From Xanthomonas melonis (GTDB lineage: Bacteria > Pseudomonadota > Gammaproteobacteria > Xanthomonadales > Xanthomonadaceae): DNA of 64,000 bases. A model generated the notes under the pieces. It searched no databases. It was not told the origin of the DNA and was given only the letters and a program-made list of their open reading frames with translations. A program made the position numbers and the translations under genes. The stretch spans positions 62,001 to 126,000 of the forward strand of contig NZ_JAJGQH010000011.1 of NCBI RefSeq assembly GCF_020783655.1. Direction: 5' to 3'. Positions 51,871 through 61,605 of this stretch are shown piece after piece (position 1 is the stretch's first letter; each line of letters begins with the position of its first letter).

Positions 51871-52989
51871 TCAGTATCCGTGCACCGGTCGATGCGACTT
51901 CACCGCCATCACCAACCCCAGGCCTGCCAGCAGCGACACCGCCGAGGTGCCGCCATAACTCATCAGCGGCATCGGCACGCCCACCACCGGCAGCAGGCCG
52001 GAGATCATGCCGCCGTTGACCAGCACATAGACGAAGAAGGCCAGACCGGTGGCGCCGGCGATCAGGCGTGAATAGGTATCGCGCGCCTGGGCGGCGATCC
52101 ACAGGCAGCGGCCGATGACGATCAGGTACAGGCTCAGCACGGTGGCCACGCCGATCCAGCCGAACTCCTCGCTCAGCACCGAGAACGCGAAGTCGGTGGT
52201 CTGCTCGGGAATGAAGTTCAGATGCGATTGCGAGCCCAGCCCCCAGCCCTTGCCGTCCAACCCGCCCGAGCCAATCGCGATCTTGGACTGGATGATGTTC
52301 CAGCCGGCGCCGAGCGCGTCGTTCTCGGGATTGAGGAACATCATGATGCGGTCCTTCTGGTAGGGGCGCAGCAGCCAGAACCAGGCCACCGGCGCCGCTG
52401 CCGCCACACCGCTCACGCCCACCGCCACCCACCACCACGGCAATCCGGCCAGCAGCAGCACGAACACGCCGCTGGCAGCGATCAGCACGCCGGTGCCGAA
52501 GTCCGGCTGCAACATGATCAACGCGGTCGGCACGCCGATGATCATGCAGGTGACCAGCACGGTGGAAATGCGTGGCGGCAGCGGCATGCGGTGCAGATAC
52601 CAGGCGGCCATCATCGGCAGGCTGATCTTGAGCAGTTCGGCCGGCTGCAGGTAGAACACTTTCAGGTCCAGCCACTGGCGGCCGTACTTGCCGGTGCCCA
52701 GCACGAACACCGCCAGCAGCGGCAGCATCGACAGACCATAGATCCACGGCGTCCATGCCCGCAGGCGCAGCACCGACATGCGCGAGATGCACCACATCGC
52801 GCCGGTGCCGATGACGAAGCGCACGCCCTGCGCCATCACCAGGTGATCGCCCTCGGCAGTGCCGCCTGCGCTCTTGAGCACCGACAGGCCGATCGCCATC
52901 AAGCTGCCGAGCGCCAGGCACAGCACCCAGTCCAGGCTGCGCGTGAAGCGCGCAGCCATGTCCACCAGCCAGCGCAGGATGTCGCTCAA
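51871..52989 (-). CDS. rodA: Rod-shape peptidoglycan polymerase RodA (SEDS)
   Basis: 372 aa polytopic SEDS protein, ~10 transmembrane segments. Signatures: F-Y-L-Q-P-A-E-L-L-K-I, L-I-M-L-Q-P-D-F-G-T-G (conserved Asp), N-F-I-P-E-Q-T-T-D-F, and P-L-M-S-Y-G-G-T-S near the C-terminus. It polymerises glycan strands during elongation with PBP2. The start overlaps the mrdA stop as ATGA. Confidence 0.96.
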   Translation of the reverse strand: MSDILRWLVDMAARFTRSLDWVLCLALGSLMAIGLSVLKSAGGTAEGDHLVMAQGVRFVIGTGAMWCISRMSVLRLRAWTPWIYGLSMLPLLAVFVLGTGKYGRQWLDLKVFYLQPAELLKISLPMMAAWYLHRMPLPPRISTVLVTCMIIGVPTALIMLQPDFGTGVLIAASGVFVLLLAGLPWWWVAVGVSGVAAAAPVAWFWLLRPYQKDRIMMFLNPENDALGAGWNIIQSKIAIGSGGLDGKGWGLGSQSHLNFIPEQTTDFAFSVLSEEFGWIGVATVLSLYLIVIGRCLWIAAQARDTYSRLIAGATGLAFFVYVLVNGGMISGLLPVVGVPMPLMSYGGTSAVSLLAGLGLVMAVKSHRPVHGY

Positions 52990-55046
52990 TGGTCGGTCTC
53001 CTGCACCGTATCCGGGACATCCGGCACCACCGGTTGCGCCGGCGTGGTGGGGTCCAGCGCAACGGCGGTCTGGCCGATCATCACCGGCAGTTCTTCCAGC
53101 GCGGCGGCGGCCGTGTCGCCGGCCTGGCGCGCGTCGGTGGCACCGGCCTCGAACTGGTTGATGCCCACCGCGGTCATGCCGAGTTCGCTATCCAGCGGTT
53201 CCAGTCCGGCCGGCATCTTGCCCAGCAACCAGGCGTCGAAGATCTTGCGTGCGATCGGTGCCGCCGAACTGGTACCGAAGCCGCCGCCTTCCACCGCCAC
53301 CGCCACCGCAATGACCGGATTGTCGGCGGGCGCAAAGCCGACGAACAGGCCACGGTGGCGCAGATGCAGCGGCAGGCTGCGCGGGTCCACCGCCGCCACG
53401 CCCTTGCGGCTGACCACCTGTGCGGTACCGGTCTTGCCGGCCATCTGGTACGGCGCGCCGGGGGTGATGGCATAACCGGTACCGCCCGGTCGCATGGTGT
53501 CCATCATGCCCTCGCGCACCACCTGCAGATGCGCCGGGCTCGGGCTCAGCGGCTTGCCCGGCGGCTGGATCATCGGTTGCCAGGGGTGATCGAAACCGGT
53601 GCGCTGCTCCAGCACCAGATGCGGGCGCAGCAGCAGGCCGCTGGCGATCGCCGAGACCCCGCGCACCAGCTGCAGCGGAGTCACCTTCCAGTCGCCCTGG
53701 CCGATGGCGATGTTGACCGTATCGCCGGGATACCAGCGTTCCTTGCGGGTCTTGTACTTGTAGGCAGGCGACGGCAGGATGCCGCCGATCTCGCCCAGCA
53801 GGTCCACCCCGGTGGGCTGGCCGAAGCCGTAGTCGGACATGTAACGGTCGAAGCGCTCGATCCCCATGTCCACCGCCAGGCGGTAGTAATACGTATTGAC
53901 CGACTGCGCGATCGACTTGCGCAGATCGGTCCAGCCATGCCCGCCACGGTGCGAATCGCCCCAGCCGCGGCTGACCCCGGGCAGATAGAACATGCCCGTG
54001 GACAACACCCGGTCCTCCGGACGCCGCAGGCCGCTGTCCAGCCCCGCCAGCGCGATCAGCGGCTTGAGCGTGGAGCCCGGCGCCACGCCACCCAGCACCA
54101 GCCGGTTGAACTGCGGCCGCGACGGGTTGTCGTTGAGCATGCGGAAATCGCTGTGCGAGATGCCGTTCACGAACAGATTGGGATCGTAGCTGGGCAGGCT
54201 GACCATGCCCAGGATCTCGCCGGTACGAGGGTCCATTGCGATCGCCGCGCCTTCGTGCTCGCCGAACGCGGCCACCATCGCGCGCTGCAGGTCGGCGTCG
54301 ACCGACAGCCGCAGATCGGCGCCGGACTGCGGTGCGACCCGGCCCACGGTGCGGATGGCGCGGCCCTGTACATTGGTCTCGACCTGCTCGTAGCCGACCT
54401 GCCCGCGCAGGTCCTGCTCGTAGTAGCGTTCCAGCCCGGATTTGCCCATGTGGGTGAGCGCAGCGTTGCCCTCGCCGAGGACCGCCAGATCCTTTTCGTC
54501 GATGCGGCCGACGTAGCCGATGATGTGCGCGAACAACGGCCCGAACGGATAGCGCCGGGTCAGGTACGGTTCCAGCTCCACGCCCGGGAAGCGCCAGCGC
54601 TCCACCGCGAAGCGCGCCATTTCCTCGTCGCTCATGCGCAGCTTCAGCGTCACCGGCAGGAAGCTGCGGCGCGCGCGGCGTTCGCGCTTGAAGCGCTCCA
54701 GATCCTCCGGCGCGATCGGGATCACCTTGCCCAGTGCAGCCAGCATGGCGTCCATGTCGGCCACCTTGTCCGGGGTCACGTCCAGGCGGAACGCCGGCAC
54801 GTTCTCGGCCAGCAACCGGCCGCTGCGGTCGTAGATCATGCCGCGCCCGGGGACCACCGGCTTGGGCTTGATGCGGTTGGCTTCCGAGCGGGTGGCGTAG
54901 ACCTCGTGGTCGAGCACCTGCAGCTTGAAGTACCACCCGCCCAGGCCGACCAGGCAGACGACCACCATCGCAAAGCCCAGCACCGCGCGGCGGCGGAACT
55001 GCTCGGCTTCGGCGTGCGGATTCTTGGCCTGGCGACGACCGTGCAT
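52986..55046 (-). CDS. mrdA: Penicillin-binding protein 2 (MrdA)
   Basis: 686 aa with one N-terminal transmembrane anchor (~20-42). A pedestal domain is followed by a transpeptidase domain with S-T-L-K (in APGSTLKPL), S-V-N (SVNTYYY) and K-T-G-T-A. It cross-links elongation peptidoglycan and partners RodA. It starts 3 nt before mreD ends its frame, within the mreBCD-mrdA-rodA operon. The C-terminal ~70 residues are extended and Ala/Asp-rich compared with E. coli PBP2. Confidence 0.96.
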   Translation of the reverse strand: MHGRRQAKNPHAEAEQFRRRAVLGFAMVVVCLVGLGGWYFKLQVLDHEVYATRSEANRIKPKPVVPGRGMIYDRSGRLLAENVPAFRLDVTPDKVADMDAMLAALGKVIPIAPEDLERFKRERRARRSFLPVTLKLRMSDEEMARFAVERWRFPGVELEPYLTRRYPFGPLFAHIIGYVGRIDEKDLAVLGEGNAALTHMGKSGLERYYEQDLRGQVGYEQVETNVQGRAIRTVGRVAPQSGADLRLSVDADLQRAMVAAFGEHEGAAIAMDPRTGEILGMVSLPSYDPNLFVNGISHSDFRMLNDNPSRPQFNRLVLGGVAPGSTLKPLIALAGLDSGLRRPEDRVLSTGMFYLPGVSRGWGDSHRGGHGWTDLRKSIAQSVNTYYYRLAVDMGIERFDRYMSDYGFGQPTGVDLLGEIGGILPSPAYKYKTRKERWYPGDTVNIAIGQGDWKVTPLQLVRGVSAIASGLLLRPHLVLEQRTGFDHPWQPMIQPPGKPLSPSPAHLQVVREGMMDTMRPGGTGYAITPGAPYQMAGKTGTAQVVSRKGVAAVDPRSLPLHLRHRGLFVGFAPADNPVIAVAVAVEGGGFGTSSAAPIARKIFDAWLLGKMPAGLEPLDSELGMTAVGINQFEAGATDARQAGDTAAAALEELPVMIGQTAVALDPTTPAQPVVPDVPDTVQETDH

Positions 55047-55049
55047 GGG

Positions 55050-55535
55050 CTACTTCTTGCTCCGCTTGCCCAGCCGCACCGCATCCAGCAGCACGAACAG
55101 CGGCGGCCACAGCGCCATGCCCAGCAGCGGCGCCCACCAGTAGCTCCACGGCAGGGTCGGCTCGCCCACCGCCAGATGCACGGCCGAGGACACGATGCGG
55201 TCGTTCAGCAGCAATCCCCCGATGGCCAGCGCCTGCTGGGAGAGCGGAAAGAACCGCATCCGCGCGCGGAAGCGCTGCAGGATGAAGGTCATGATCACCA
55301 GCCGCAGCGCCTGCTCGCCGAGCAGCCCGCCATACAGCAGATCGGCCAGCACCCCGGCCACGAAAGCCACGCCCAGCCCGACCCGGTCGGGCGCTTCGAT
55401 CACCCAATAGGCCAGCACCAGCGCCAGCCAGTACGGACGCAGCGGCTGTACCAGCGCCGGCAACGGCAGTAGCCCCAGCACCAGCGCAACGAAGATGCTG
55501 ACCGGCAGGATCCAGGTATTGCGCATGCGGGTCAT
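55050..55535 (-). CDS. mreD: Rod-shape-determining protein MreD
   Basis: 161 aa, five to six hydrophobic segments, MreD family (P-Y-W-L-A-L-V-L-A-Y-W near residue 33; G-L-L-G-E-Q-A-L-R). Integral membrane partner of MreC, PBP2 and RodA in the elongasome. ATG 55535 overlaps the mreC stop as ATGA. Confidence 0.93.
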   Translation of the reverse strand: MTRMRNTWILPVSIFVALVLGLLPLPALVQPLRPYWLALVLAYWVIEAPDRVGLGVAFVAGVLADLLYGGLLGEQALRLVIMTFILQRFRARMRFFPLSQQALAIGGLLLNDRIVSSAVHLAVGEPTLPWSYWWAPLLGMALWPPLFVLLDAVRLGKRSKK

Positions 55536-56779
55536 TGGTCCGTCTCCTGTGGAGACGGACGGGATTGGGGATTCGGGATTGGGGATTCGTTTGAAGCAGC
55601 GCCCCGCTGCGGGGACGGGCGGGAATCGGGAATTGGGCCGTTGGACGCGGGAAGGCGGGCGGGCGTGCTGGACGGGCGGCCGGATGCTGGAGCGCTGGAC
55701 GGCTGCGCGCCGGGCGCGGCAGGTGCCGCTGCGGACTGTGCAGGCGGTGCGGTACCGGCCCCCGATGCCTCGGAGGCAGTGGGGCGTGCCGGATCAATCG
55801 CTACATTGGAAACTCCGCCCGCCGGCGTACGTGGTGTGGCGGTCACCGGCGCGCTGGCCGCCGCCGCCGCGACACTGTTGCTGTTGCTGTTGCCAATCCC
55901 CACTCCCGAATCCCCAATCCCGCCCCCAGGAACTACCCGCAACGGCTTGCCCGCCCGCAGCAACAACACATCCCGGCCCCGATCCAGCTTGGCCGCCGGG
56001 GTCAGTTCGCCGACCAGGAAGGCGTGGGTGTCGTCCGGATGCAGTTCGGAGACCTTGCCGACCGGGAAGCCGGCCGGGAAGCGGCCGCCCAGGCCGGAGG
56101 TGACGATCTCGTCGCCCACCTGCACGCCGGCACTGAGCGGGATGTCGCGCAGTTCCAGGCGGTCGCCGCGGCCGTAGACGATCAGGCGCACGCCATTGCG
56201 CGCAACGCTGACCGGCACCGCATGATCGGGGTCGGTCAGCAGCAGCACGGTGGAATGCAGCGGGGTCACTTCGATCACCTGGCCCATCAAGCCGCCAGCA
56301 TCGATCACCGCCTGGCCCAACCGCACGCCGTCGCGGCTGCCGGCATCCAGCAGCAGGCGCTGGCGGGTGGGGTCCAGGTCGATGTCCAGGATCGGCGCCA
56401 GCTGCACGTCCAGGCCGCGGCGCTCGGCCACGTTGAGCAGTTCGCGCAACTGCGCGTTGTCCAGCGCGGCGGTCTGCAGCCGGGTCAGGCGGGCATTGGC
56501 CACCAGCAGCTGATTGCGCAGGTCGCGGGTTTCCTCCACCAACTGCGCATGGGTGGCAGCGTTGTCGCGCACCTGCGAGCCGATCCGCCCCGGCAGCCCG
56601 GCCACCGCCCAGATCGGCTGGATCAGCAGATTGGCCTGCAAACGCAGCTGGCTCAGCCAGCCACCACGGCTATCGAGTCCGATCAGCACGACCGCCAGCA
56701 CCAGATAGACCAGCAACCGCAGTGTGGAGGTGACTTCGCCCGGACGGGAGGCGACGGGAGGACCGGCGTAGGAGGGCAC
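55532..56779 (-). CDS. mreC: Rod-shape-determining protein MreC with repeat-derived C-terminal tail
   Basis: 415 aa from a GTG start at 56779. A short N-terminus is followed by a transmembrane segment (~20-36), a coiled coil (~65-105) and the MreC beta domains (~115-285; R-D-G-V-R-L-G-Q-A-V, D-E-I-V-T-S-G-L-G-G-R-F-P-A-G-F-P). It scaffolds PBP2 and RodA. Oddity: the last ~130 residues are a low-complexity Ala/Pro/Ser tail, bounded by peptides G-I-G-D-S-G-V-G-I-G and S-P-I-P-N-P-Q-S-R-P. The DNA for these peptides is the same G-rich/C-rich repeat seen between genes nearby, so the tail probably arose by repeat insertion. Typical MreC is ~280-370 aa. Confidence 0.93.
   Translation of the reverse strand: MPSYAGPPVASRPGEVTSTLRLLVYLVLAVVLIGLDSRGGWLSQLRLQANLLIQPIWAVAGLPGRIGSQVRDNAATHAQLVEETRDLRNQLLVANARLTRLQTAALDNAQLRELLNVAERRGLDVQLAPILDIDLDPTRQRLLLDAGSRDGVRLGQAVIDAGGLMGQVIEVTPLHSTVLLLTDPDHAVPVSVARNGVRLIVYGRGDRLELRDIPLSAGVQVGDEIVTSGLGGRFPAGFPVGKVSELHPDDTHAFLVGELTPAAKLDRGRDVLLLRAGKPLRVVPGGGIGDSGVGIGNSNSNSVAAAAASAPVTATPRTPAGGVSNVAIDPARPTASEASGAGTAPPAQSAAAPAAPGAQPSSAPASGRPSSTPARLPASNGPIPDSRPSPQRGAASNESPIPNPQSRPSPQETDQ
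55561..55922. repeat. Inverted repeat arms bracketing the mreC C-terminal tail
   Basis: The G-rich arm at 55561-55589 (GGGATTGGGGATTCGGGATT...) is partly repeated at 55622-55640. The C-rich arm lies at about 55887-55921 (GTTGCCAATCCCCACTCCC...). The arms are in the same relative orientation as in the intergenic copies at 45658, 56790 and 61510, but here the interval is coding. Confidence 0.75.
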
Positions 56780-56787
56780 GTTCAGGG

Positions 56788-56948
56788 CCGGGATTGGGGA
56801 TTCGGAATTGGGGATTCGGGGAGCGGTTGGCTGCCCCCGAGACGAATGCGGCTAACACGTGAATCAGCGGAACTGCGCGGCAATCCCGCCGCGCCGTAGG
56901 CAGGAACCGCTGTTGCGAATCCCCAATGCCGACTCCCGACTCCCGAAC
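56788..56948. repeat. G-rich/C-rich inverted repeat element between mreB and mreC
   Basis: The G-rich arm is at about 56789-56821 (GGGATTGGGGATTCGG...) and the C-rich arm at about 56910-56946 (GCTGTTGCGAATCCCCAATG...). It fills nearly the whole 172-bp mreB-mreC gap within an operon. Confidence 0.75.
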
Positions 56949-56951
56949 GCC

Positions 56952-58073
<1,122 letters not shown>

Positions 58074-58275
58074 CTAGCCTAGCAATCCCCCCCGGGGTGA
58101 GCAAGGAAAAATCGGCCGTCCCGGCCCCGTTTTCATGTGCCGGTCACGCCAGCCATGGCATGCGGTTGTGGCCCTGATCGGTCGCAGCCGTTACCCTTTG
58201 CGCCGCGGCGCACGCGCCGTCCCGCTGCCATGCCCGGCAACTGGCGGGTATTTCCCTACGCAAAGGCCTGATTCG

Positions 58276-59208
58276 ATGTCCGCACTGATCTGTGGTTCCC
58301 TCGCCTACGACACCATCATGGTGTTTCCGGACCAGTTCAAGAACCACATCCTGCCGGACAAGGTGCACATCCTGAACGTTTCGTTCCTGGTGCCGCGCAT
58401 GCGCCGCGAGTTCGGCGGCTGTGCCGGCAACATCGCCTACAACCTGCACCTGCTCGGCGGCGCACCGATTCCGATGGGCACCGTCGGCCAGGATTTCGGC
58501 CCCTACCGCGAGCACTTCGAGGCCCTGGGCATCGACCTGTCGCGCGTGAAGATCATCGACGACCTGTTCACCCCGCAGGCGTTCATCACCACCGACCACG
58601 ACAACAACCAGATCACCGCCTTCCACCCGGGCGCGATGATGCGCAGCTACGAGAACCACGTGAAGGACGTGCCGGGGGTGACCCTGGGCCTGGTCGGCCC
58701 GGACGGGCGCGAAGGCATGATCCAGAACGCGGAAGAGTTCGCTACCGGCGGCGTCCCCTTCATCTTCGACCCCGGCCAGGCCATGCCGCTGTTCAACGGC
58801 CCGGAGCTGCGCCAGTTCATCGAGCAGGCCGACTACGTGGTGGTCAACGACTACGAGTCCAATTTGCTGCAGGAACGCACCGGCTGGGACGAAAAGGACA
58901 TCGTCTCGCGCGTGCAGGCCTACATCACCACCCAGGGTCCCAAGGGCGCACTGGTGCACACCCCGGAGAAGACCTACGACATTCCGCCGGCGCACGAGCG
59001 CCGCGTGGTCGATCCCACCGGCTGCGGCGATGCGTTCCGCGCCGGGCTGATCTACGGCATCCAGCACAACTACGACTGGCTGACCATCGGCCGCATGGGC
59101 AACCTGATGGGCGCGCTGAAGGTGGAGCACCCGGGTACGCAGAACCAGCGCTTCGACTTCGCCGAATTCAACGACCAGTTCAAGCAGCAGTTCGGTTACG
59201 CGCTCTGA
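58276..59208 (+). CDS. PfkB-family sugar/nucleoside kinase (adenosine-kinase-like)
   Basis: 310 aa. PfkB signatures: F-G-G-C-A-G-N-I-A-Y-N-L near residue 47, and D-P-T-G-C-G-D-A-F-R-A-G near 252, with catalytic Asp. Overall it resembles bacterial adenosine or ribo-/carbohydrate kinases of the M-S-A-L-I-C-G-S-L-A-Y-D-T type. It phosphorylates a sugar or nucleoside with ATP; the exact substrate is not determinable. It stands alone, divergent from mreB. Confidence 0.88.
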   Translation: MSALICGSLAYDTIMVFPDQFKNHILPDKVHILNVSFLVPRMRREFGGCAGNIAYNLHLLGGAPIPMGTVGQDFGPYREHFEALGIDLSRVKIIDDLFTPQAFITTDHDNNQITAFHPGAMMRSYENHVKDVPGVTLGLVGPDGREGMIQNAEEFATGGVPFIFDPGQAMPLFNGPELRQFIEQADYVVVNDYESNLLQERTGWDEKDIVSRVQAYITTQGPKGALVHTPEKTYDIPPAHERRVVDPTGCGDAFRAGLIYGIQHNYDWLTIGRMGNLMGALKVEHPGTQNQRFDFAEFNDQFKQQFGYAL

Positions 59209-59529
59209 CGCGCACCGCCGCTGATCAGCGCTTGCCCTTCTTCCCTTGGGAGAAGGTGTCCCGCAGGGGCGGATGAGGGTGCGCCTCGGAGATCTACCAT
59301 CACCTGTCATGACAAACGCGTCGCCACGCGCCATCAGACCTGAATCACCGACTGCTCCACTGCCTCGCCCCGTACCCTCTCCCCAACCCCTCTCCCGGCG
59401 GGAGAGGGGCTTTATGCCGACAGCGCGGCATCGTCAGCGGCGACAGCGCACTTTGCTGCAATGCAGTTTGAGCATCACCACGGTTTGTGTCTCTACTGAC
59501 GCCTCGCGCCCACTGAGGAACGCTGGCCC
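59209..59529. repeat. Intergenic palindromic repeats between the kinase and the activator gene
   Basis: 321 bp without a gene. Near 59234-59256 is an imperfect hairpin (CTTCTTCCC-TTG-GGAGAAGG). At 59387-59409 is a perfect 10-bp stem CCCCTCTCCC-GGC-GGGAGAGGGG followed by CTTT. Both look like dispersed repeats. The second could serve as a terminator for the kinase gene. Confidence 0.6.
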
Positions 59530-61500
59530 ATGTCAGAGCCAAGCGTTATCGCCGATTCCCAGGTTTCTCCGGAGTTCGAGCCCGACCTGCTACGGCAGAT
59601 CCGACGGTTGCGCGACATCGCGCCACTGGCGCCGCCGCTGACGCGCTCGTGGCGGCGCTGCCTGGACGACTACGCGCTGCTGCCCGAGGCCACGCCCGCT
59701 CCGCTGGTCCATGACGCCCTGCACCTGCGCGAGCGCCAGCAGCGCCTCGGCGAGGTGCTGCGTATCGCCAAGGTGGAAATGGAAAACCTGTACGAGCAGA
59801 TCGCCGGCAGCGGCTATGCGGTGATCTTTGCCGATGCCCAGGCCACGGTATTGCACAGCGTGCACGATGCCACGCTGGTGCACGAGTTCCGCCAGGCCGG
59901 CTTGCTGTGCGGCGCCAGTTGGGACGAATGCCATCAGGGCACCAACGGGCTGGGCACGTGCGCGACCGAGCGCACGCCGGTGAGCGTGCACCGCGGCGAG
60001 CATTACCTGACCCGGCACCTGCCGCTCTCCTGCAGCGGCGCGCCCATCCTGGATCCGCACGGCGGCCTGCTGGCGGTGCTGGACGCCTCCACGCCCAATG
60101 CGCAGGACAGCAAACAGATCCAGCGCCATACCATGGCGTTGGTGAGCATGTCCGCCGCGCAGATCTCGCGCTCGCATTTTCTCAACGAGTTCGCCCACGC
60201 CTACATCCTGCGCTTCCACAGCCGCCCGGAATTCGCCGGCCTGCTGCACGAAGCCTTGATCGCCATCGGCACCGACGGCCGCGTGCTGGCGGTGAACGAA
60301 GCGGTGCTCGAGCAGCTGGGCAAGATCGATCGCAGCCTATTGGTGGGGCGCGACATCTCGCAGGTGATGCAACTGGACTTCGACACCCTCGAACACCGCG
60401 CCGGCAGCGACGCCGGCACGGTGTGGTCGATCCGCTGCGCCTGCCACGGGCGCCGCTTCTACGCGCTGGTACGCCCGCCCCGTGCGCGTCCGTCGCCGTC
60501 GGGCGTGGGCGGAGCCGCGGCGGCGGTGCCGGACACTGCCGCCGCACCGGGCGAGCACATCGGCTCCGATCCGCGGATGCGCCATAACCTGGCCAATGCA
60601 TTGAAGCTGGCGGCGCACCGGGTCTCCATCCTGCTGCGCGGCGACACCGGCACCGGCAAGGAAGAATTCGCCAAGGCCGTGCATCGCGGCTCGCCCTGGT
60701 CCAGCGGGGCGTTCGTGGCGATCAACTGCGCCGCGATTCCGGAGGCGCTGATCGAAAGCGAACTGTTCGGCTATGCGCGCGGGGCGTTCACCGACGCTGC
60801 GCGCGAAGGACGTCACGGCAAACTGTTGCAGGCCAGCGGTGGCACCTTGTTCCTGGACGAAATCGGCGACATGCCGCTGCCGTTGCAGAGCCGCCTGCTG
60901 CGCGTACTGGAAGACCAGTGCGTCACGCCGCTGGGCAGCGAGCGCACGGTCGCGCTGGAACTGCACGTCATCAGCGCCAGCCATCGCGATCTGGCCCAGC
61001 GCGTGGCCGCAGGGGAGTTCCGCGAAGACCTGTATTACCGACTCAACGGCGTGGTCATGCACCTGCCGCCGCTGCGCGAACGCAGCGACAAGGCCGAGTT
61101 GATCCGCACCCTGCTGCACGAGGAAAACCCCGAACGCAGCGTGCGCATCAGCGAGGAGGCCATGCACAAGCTGCTCAGCTACGCATGGCCGGGCAACCTG
61201 CGCCAGTTGCGCAATGTGCTGCGCACCGCGGCGGTGCTGTGCAGCGGTGGCGTGATCCGCCTGCCCAACCTGCCGCAGGAGATCGTCGACGCCGGAAGCG
61301 CCCCCTGCCTGGTGGATGGCCGCGCGGTGGCCGCCGACGACATGCCGGGCCGCGTCGCGCTGGATCAGGCCGAACGCATGGTGCTGCAGCAACAACTCGA
61401 ACGCCACCGCTGGAATGTCAGCCGCACCGCCGATGCGCTGGGCATCAGCCGCAATACGCTGTATCGCAAGCTGCGCAAGCATGGTCTGGCTACTGGATGA
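59530..61500 (+). CDS. Sigma-54-dependent activator, AcoR type (GAF-AAA-Fis)
   Basis: 656 aa. An AcoR-like N-terminal sensory region contains a GAF domain (~80-205; H-Q-G-T-N-G-L-G-T-C signature) and a PAS-like stretch (~235-300). The AAA+ domain (~345-565) has Walker A G-D-T-G-T-G-K-E and Walker B L-F-L-D-E-I-G. A C-terminal Fis-type helix-turn-helix is W-N-V-S-R-T-A-D-A-L-G-I-S-R-N-T-L-Y. The sigma-54 contact loop reads G-A-F-T-D-A rather than G-A-F-T-G-A (~residue 420). AcoR-class activators regulate acetoin, alcohol or quinoprotein-linked catabolism; target and ligand here are unknown. It is convergent with the TonB receptor gene. Confidence 0.9.
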   Translation: MSEPSVIADSQVSPEFEPDLLRQIRRLRDIAPLAPPLTRSWRRCLDDYALLPEATPAPLVHDALHLRERQQRLGEVLRIAKVEMENLYEQIAGSGYAVIFADAQATVLHSVHDATLVHEFRQAGLLCGASWDECHQGTNGLGTCATERTPVSVHRGEHYLTRHLPLSCSGAPILDPHGGLLAVLDASTPNAQDSKQIQRHTMALVSMSAAQISRSHFLNEFAHAYILRFHSRPEFAGLLHEALIAIGTDGRVLAVNEAVLEQLGKIDRSLLVGRDISQVMQLDFDTLEHRAGSDAGTVWSIRCACHGRRFYALVRPPRARPSPSGVGGAAAAVPDTAAAPGEHIGSDPRMRHNLANALKLAAHRVSILLRGDTGTGKEEFAKAVHRGSPWSSGAFVAINCAAIPEALIESELFGYARGAFTDAAREGRHGKLLQASGGTLFLDEIGDMPLPLQSRLLRVLEDQCVTPLGSERTVALELHVISASHRDLAQRVAAGEFREDLYYRLNGVVMHLPPLRERSDKAELIRTLLHEENPERSVRISEEAMHKLLSYAWPGNLRQLRNVLRTAAVLCSGGVIRLPNLPQEIVDAGSAPCLVDGRAVAADDMPGRVALDQAERMVLQQQLERHRWNVSRTADALGISRNTLYRKLRKHGLATG

Positions 61501-61504
61501 ATCG

Positions 61505-61605
61505 GGGGCCGGGATTCGGGATTGGGGATTGGCAACAGCTAGCAGTCGGCGCCGCCGGTGCATCGGCGTTTACGAATCACGAATCCCGAATTCCGAATCC
61601 CCGCC
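61505..61605. repeat. G-rich/C-rich inverted repeat element between activator and TonB receptor
   Basis: The G-rich arm is at about 61509-61531 (GGGATTCGGGATTGGGGATT) and the C-rich arm at about 61573-61602 (ACGAATCACGAATCCCGAAT...). It fills the gap between two convergent genes and may act as a terminator. Confidence 0.75.

Noticed and set aside
52989-55472. 827-codon plus-strand open frame
   Set aside because: Antisense to mrdA and mreD; composition and lack of domains mark it as a shadow.
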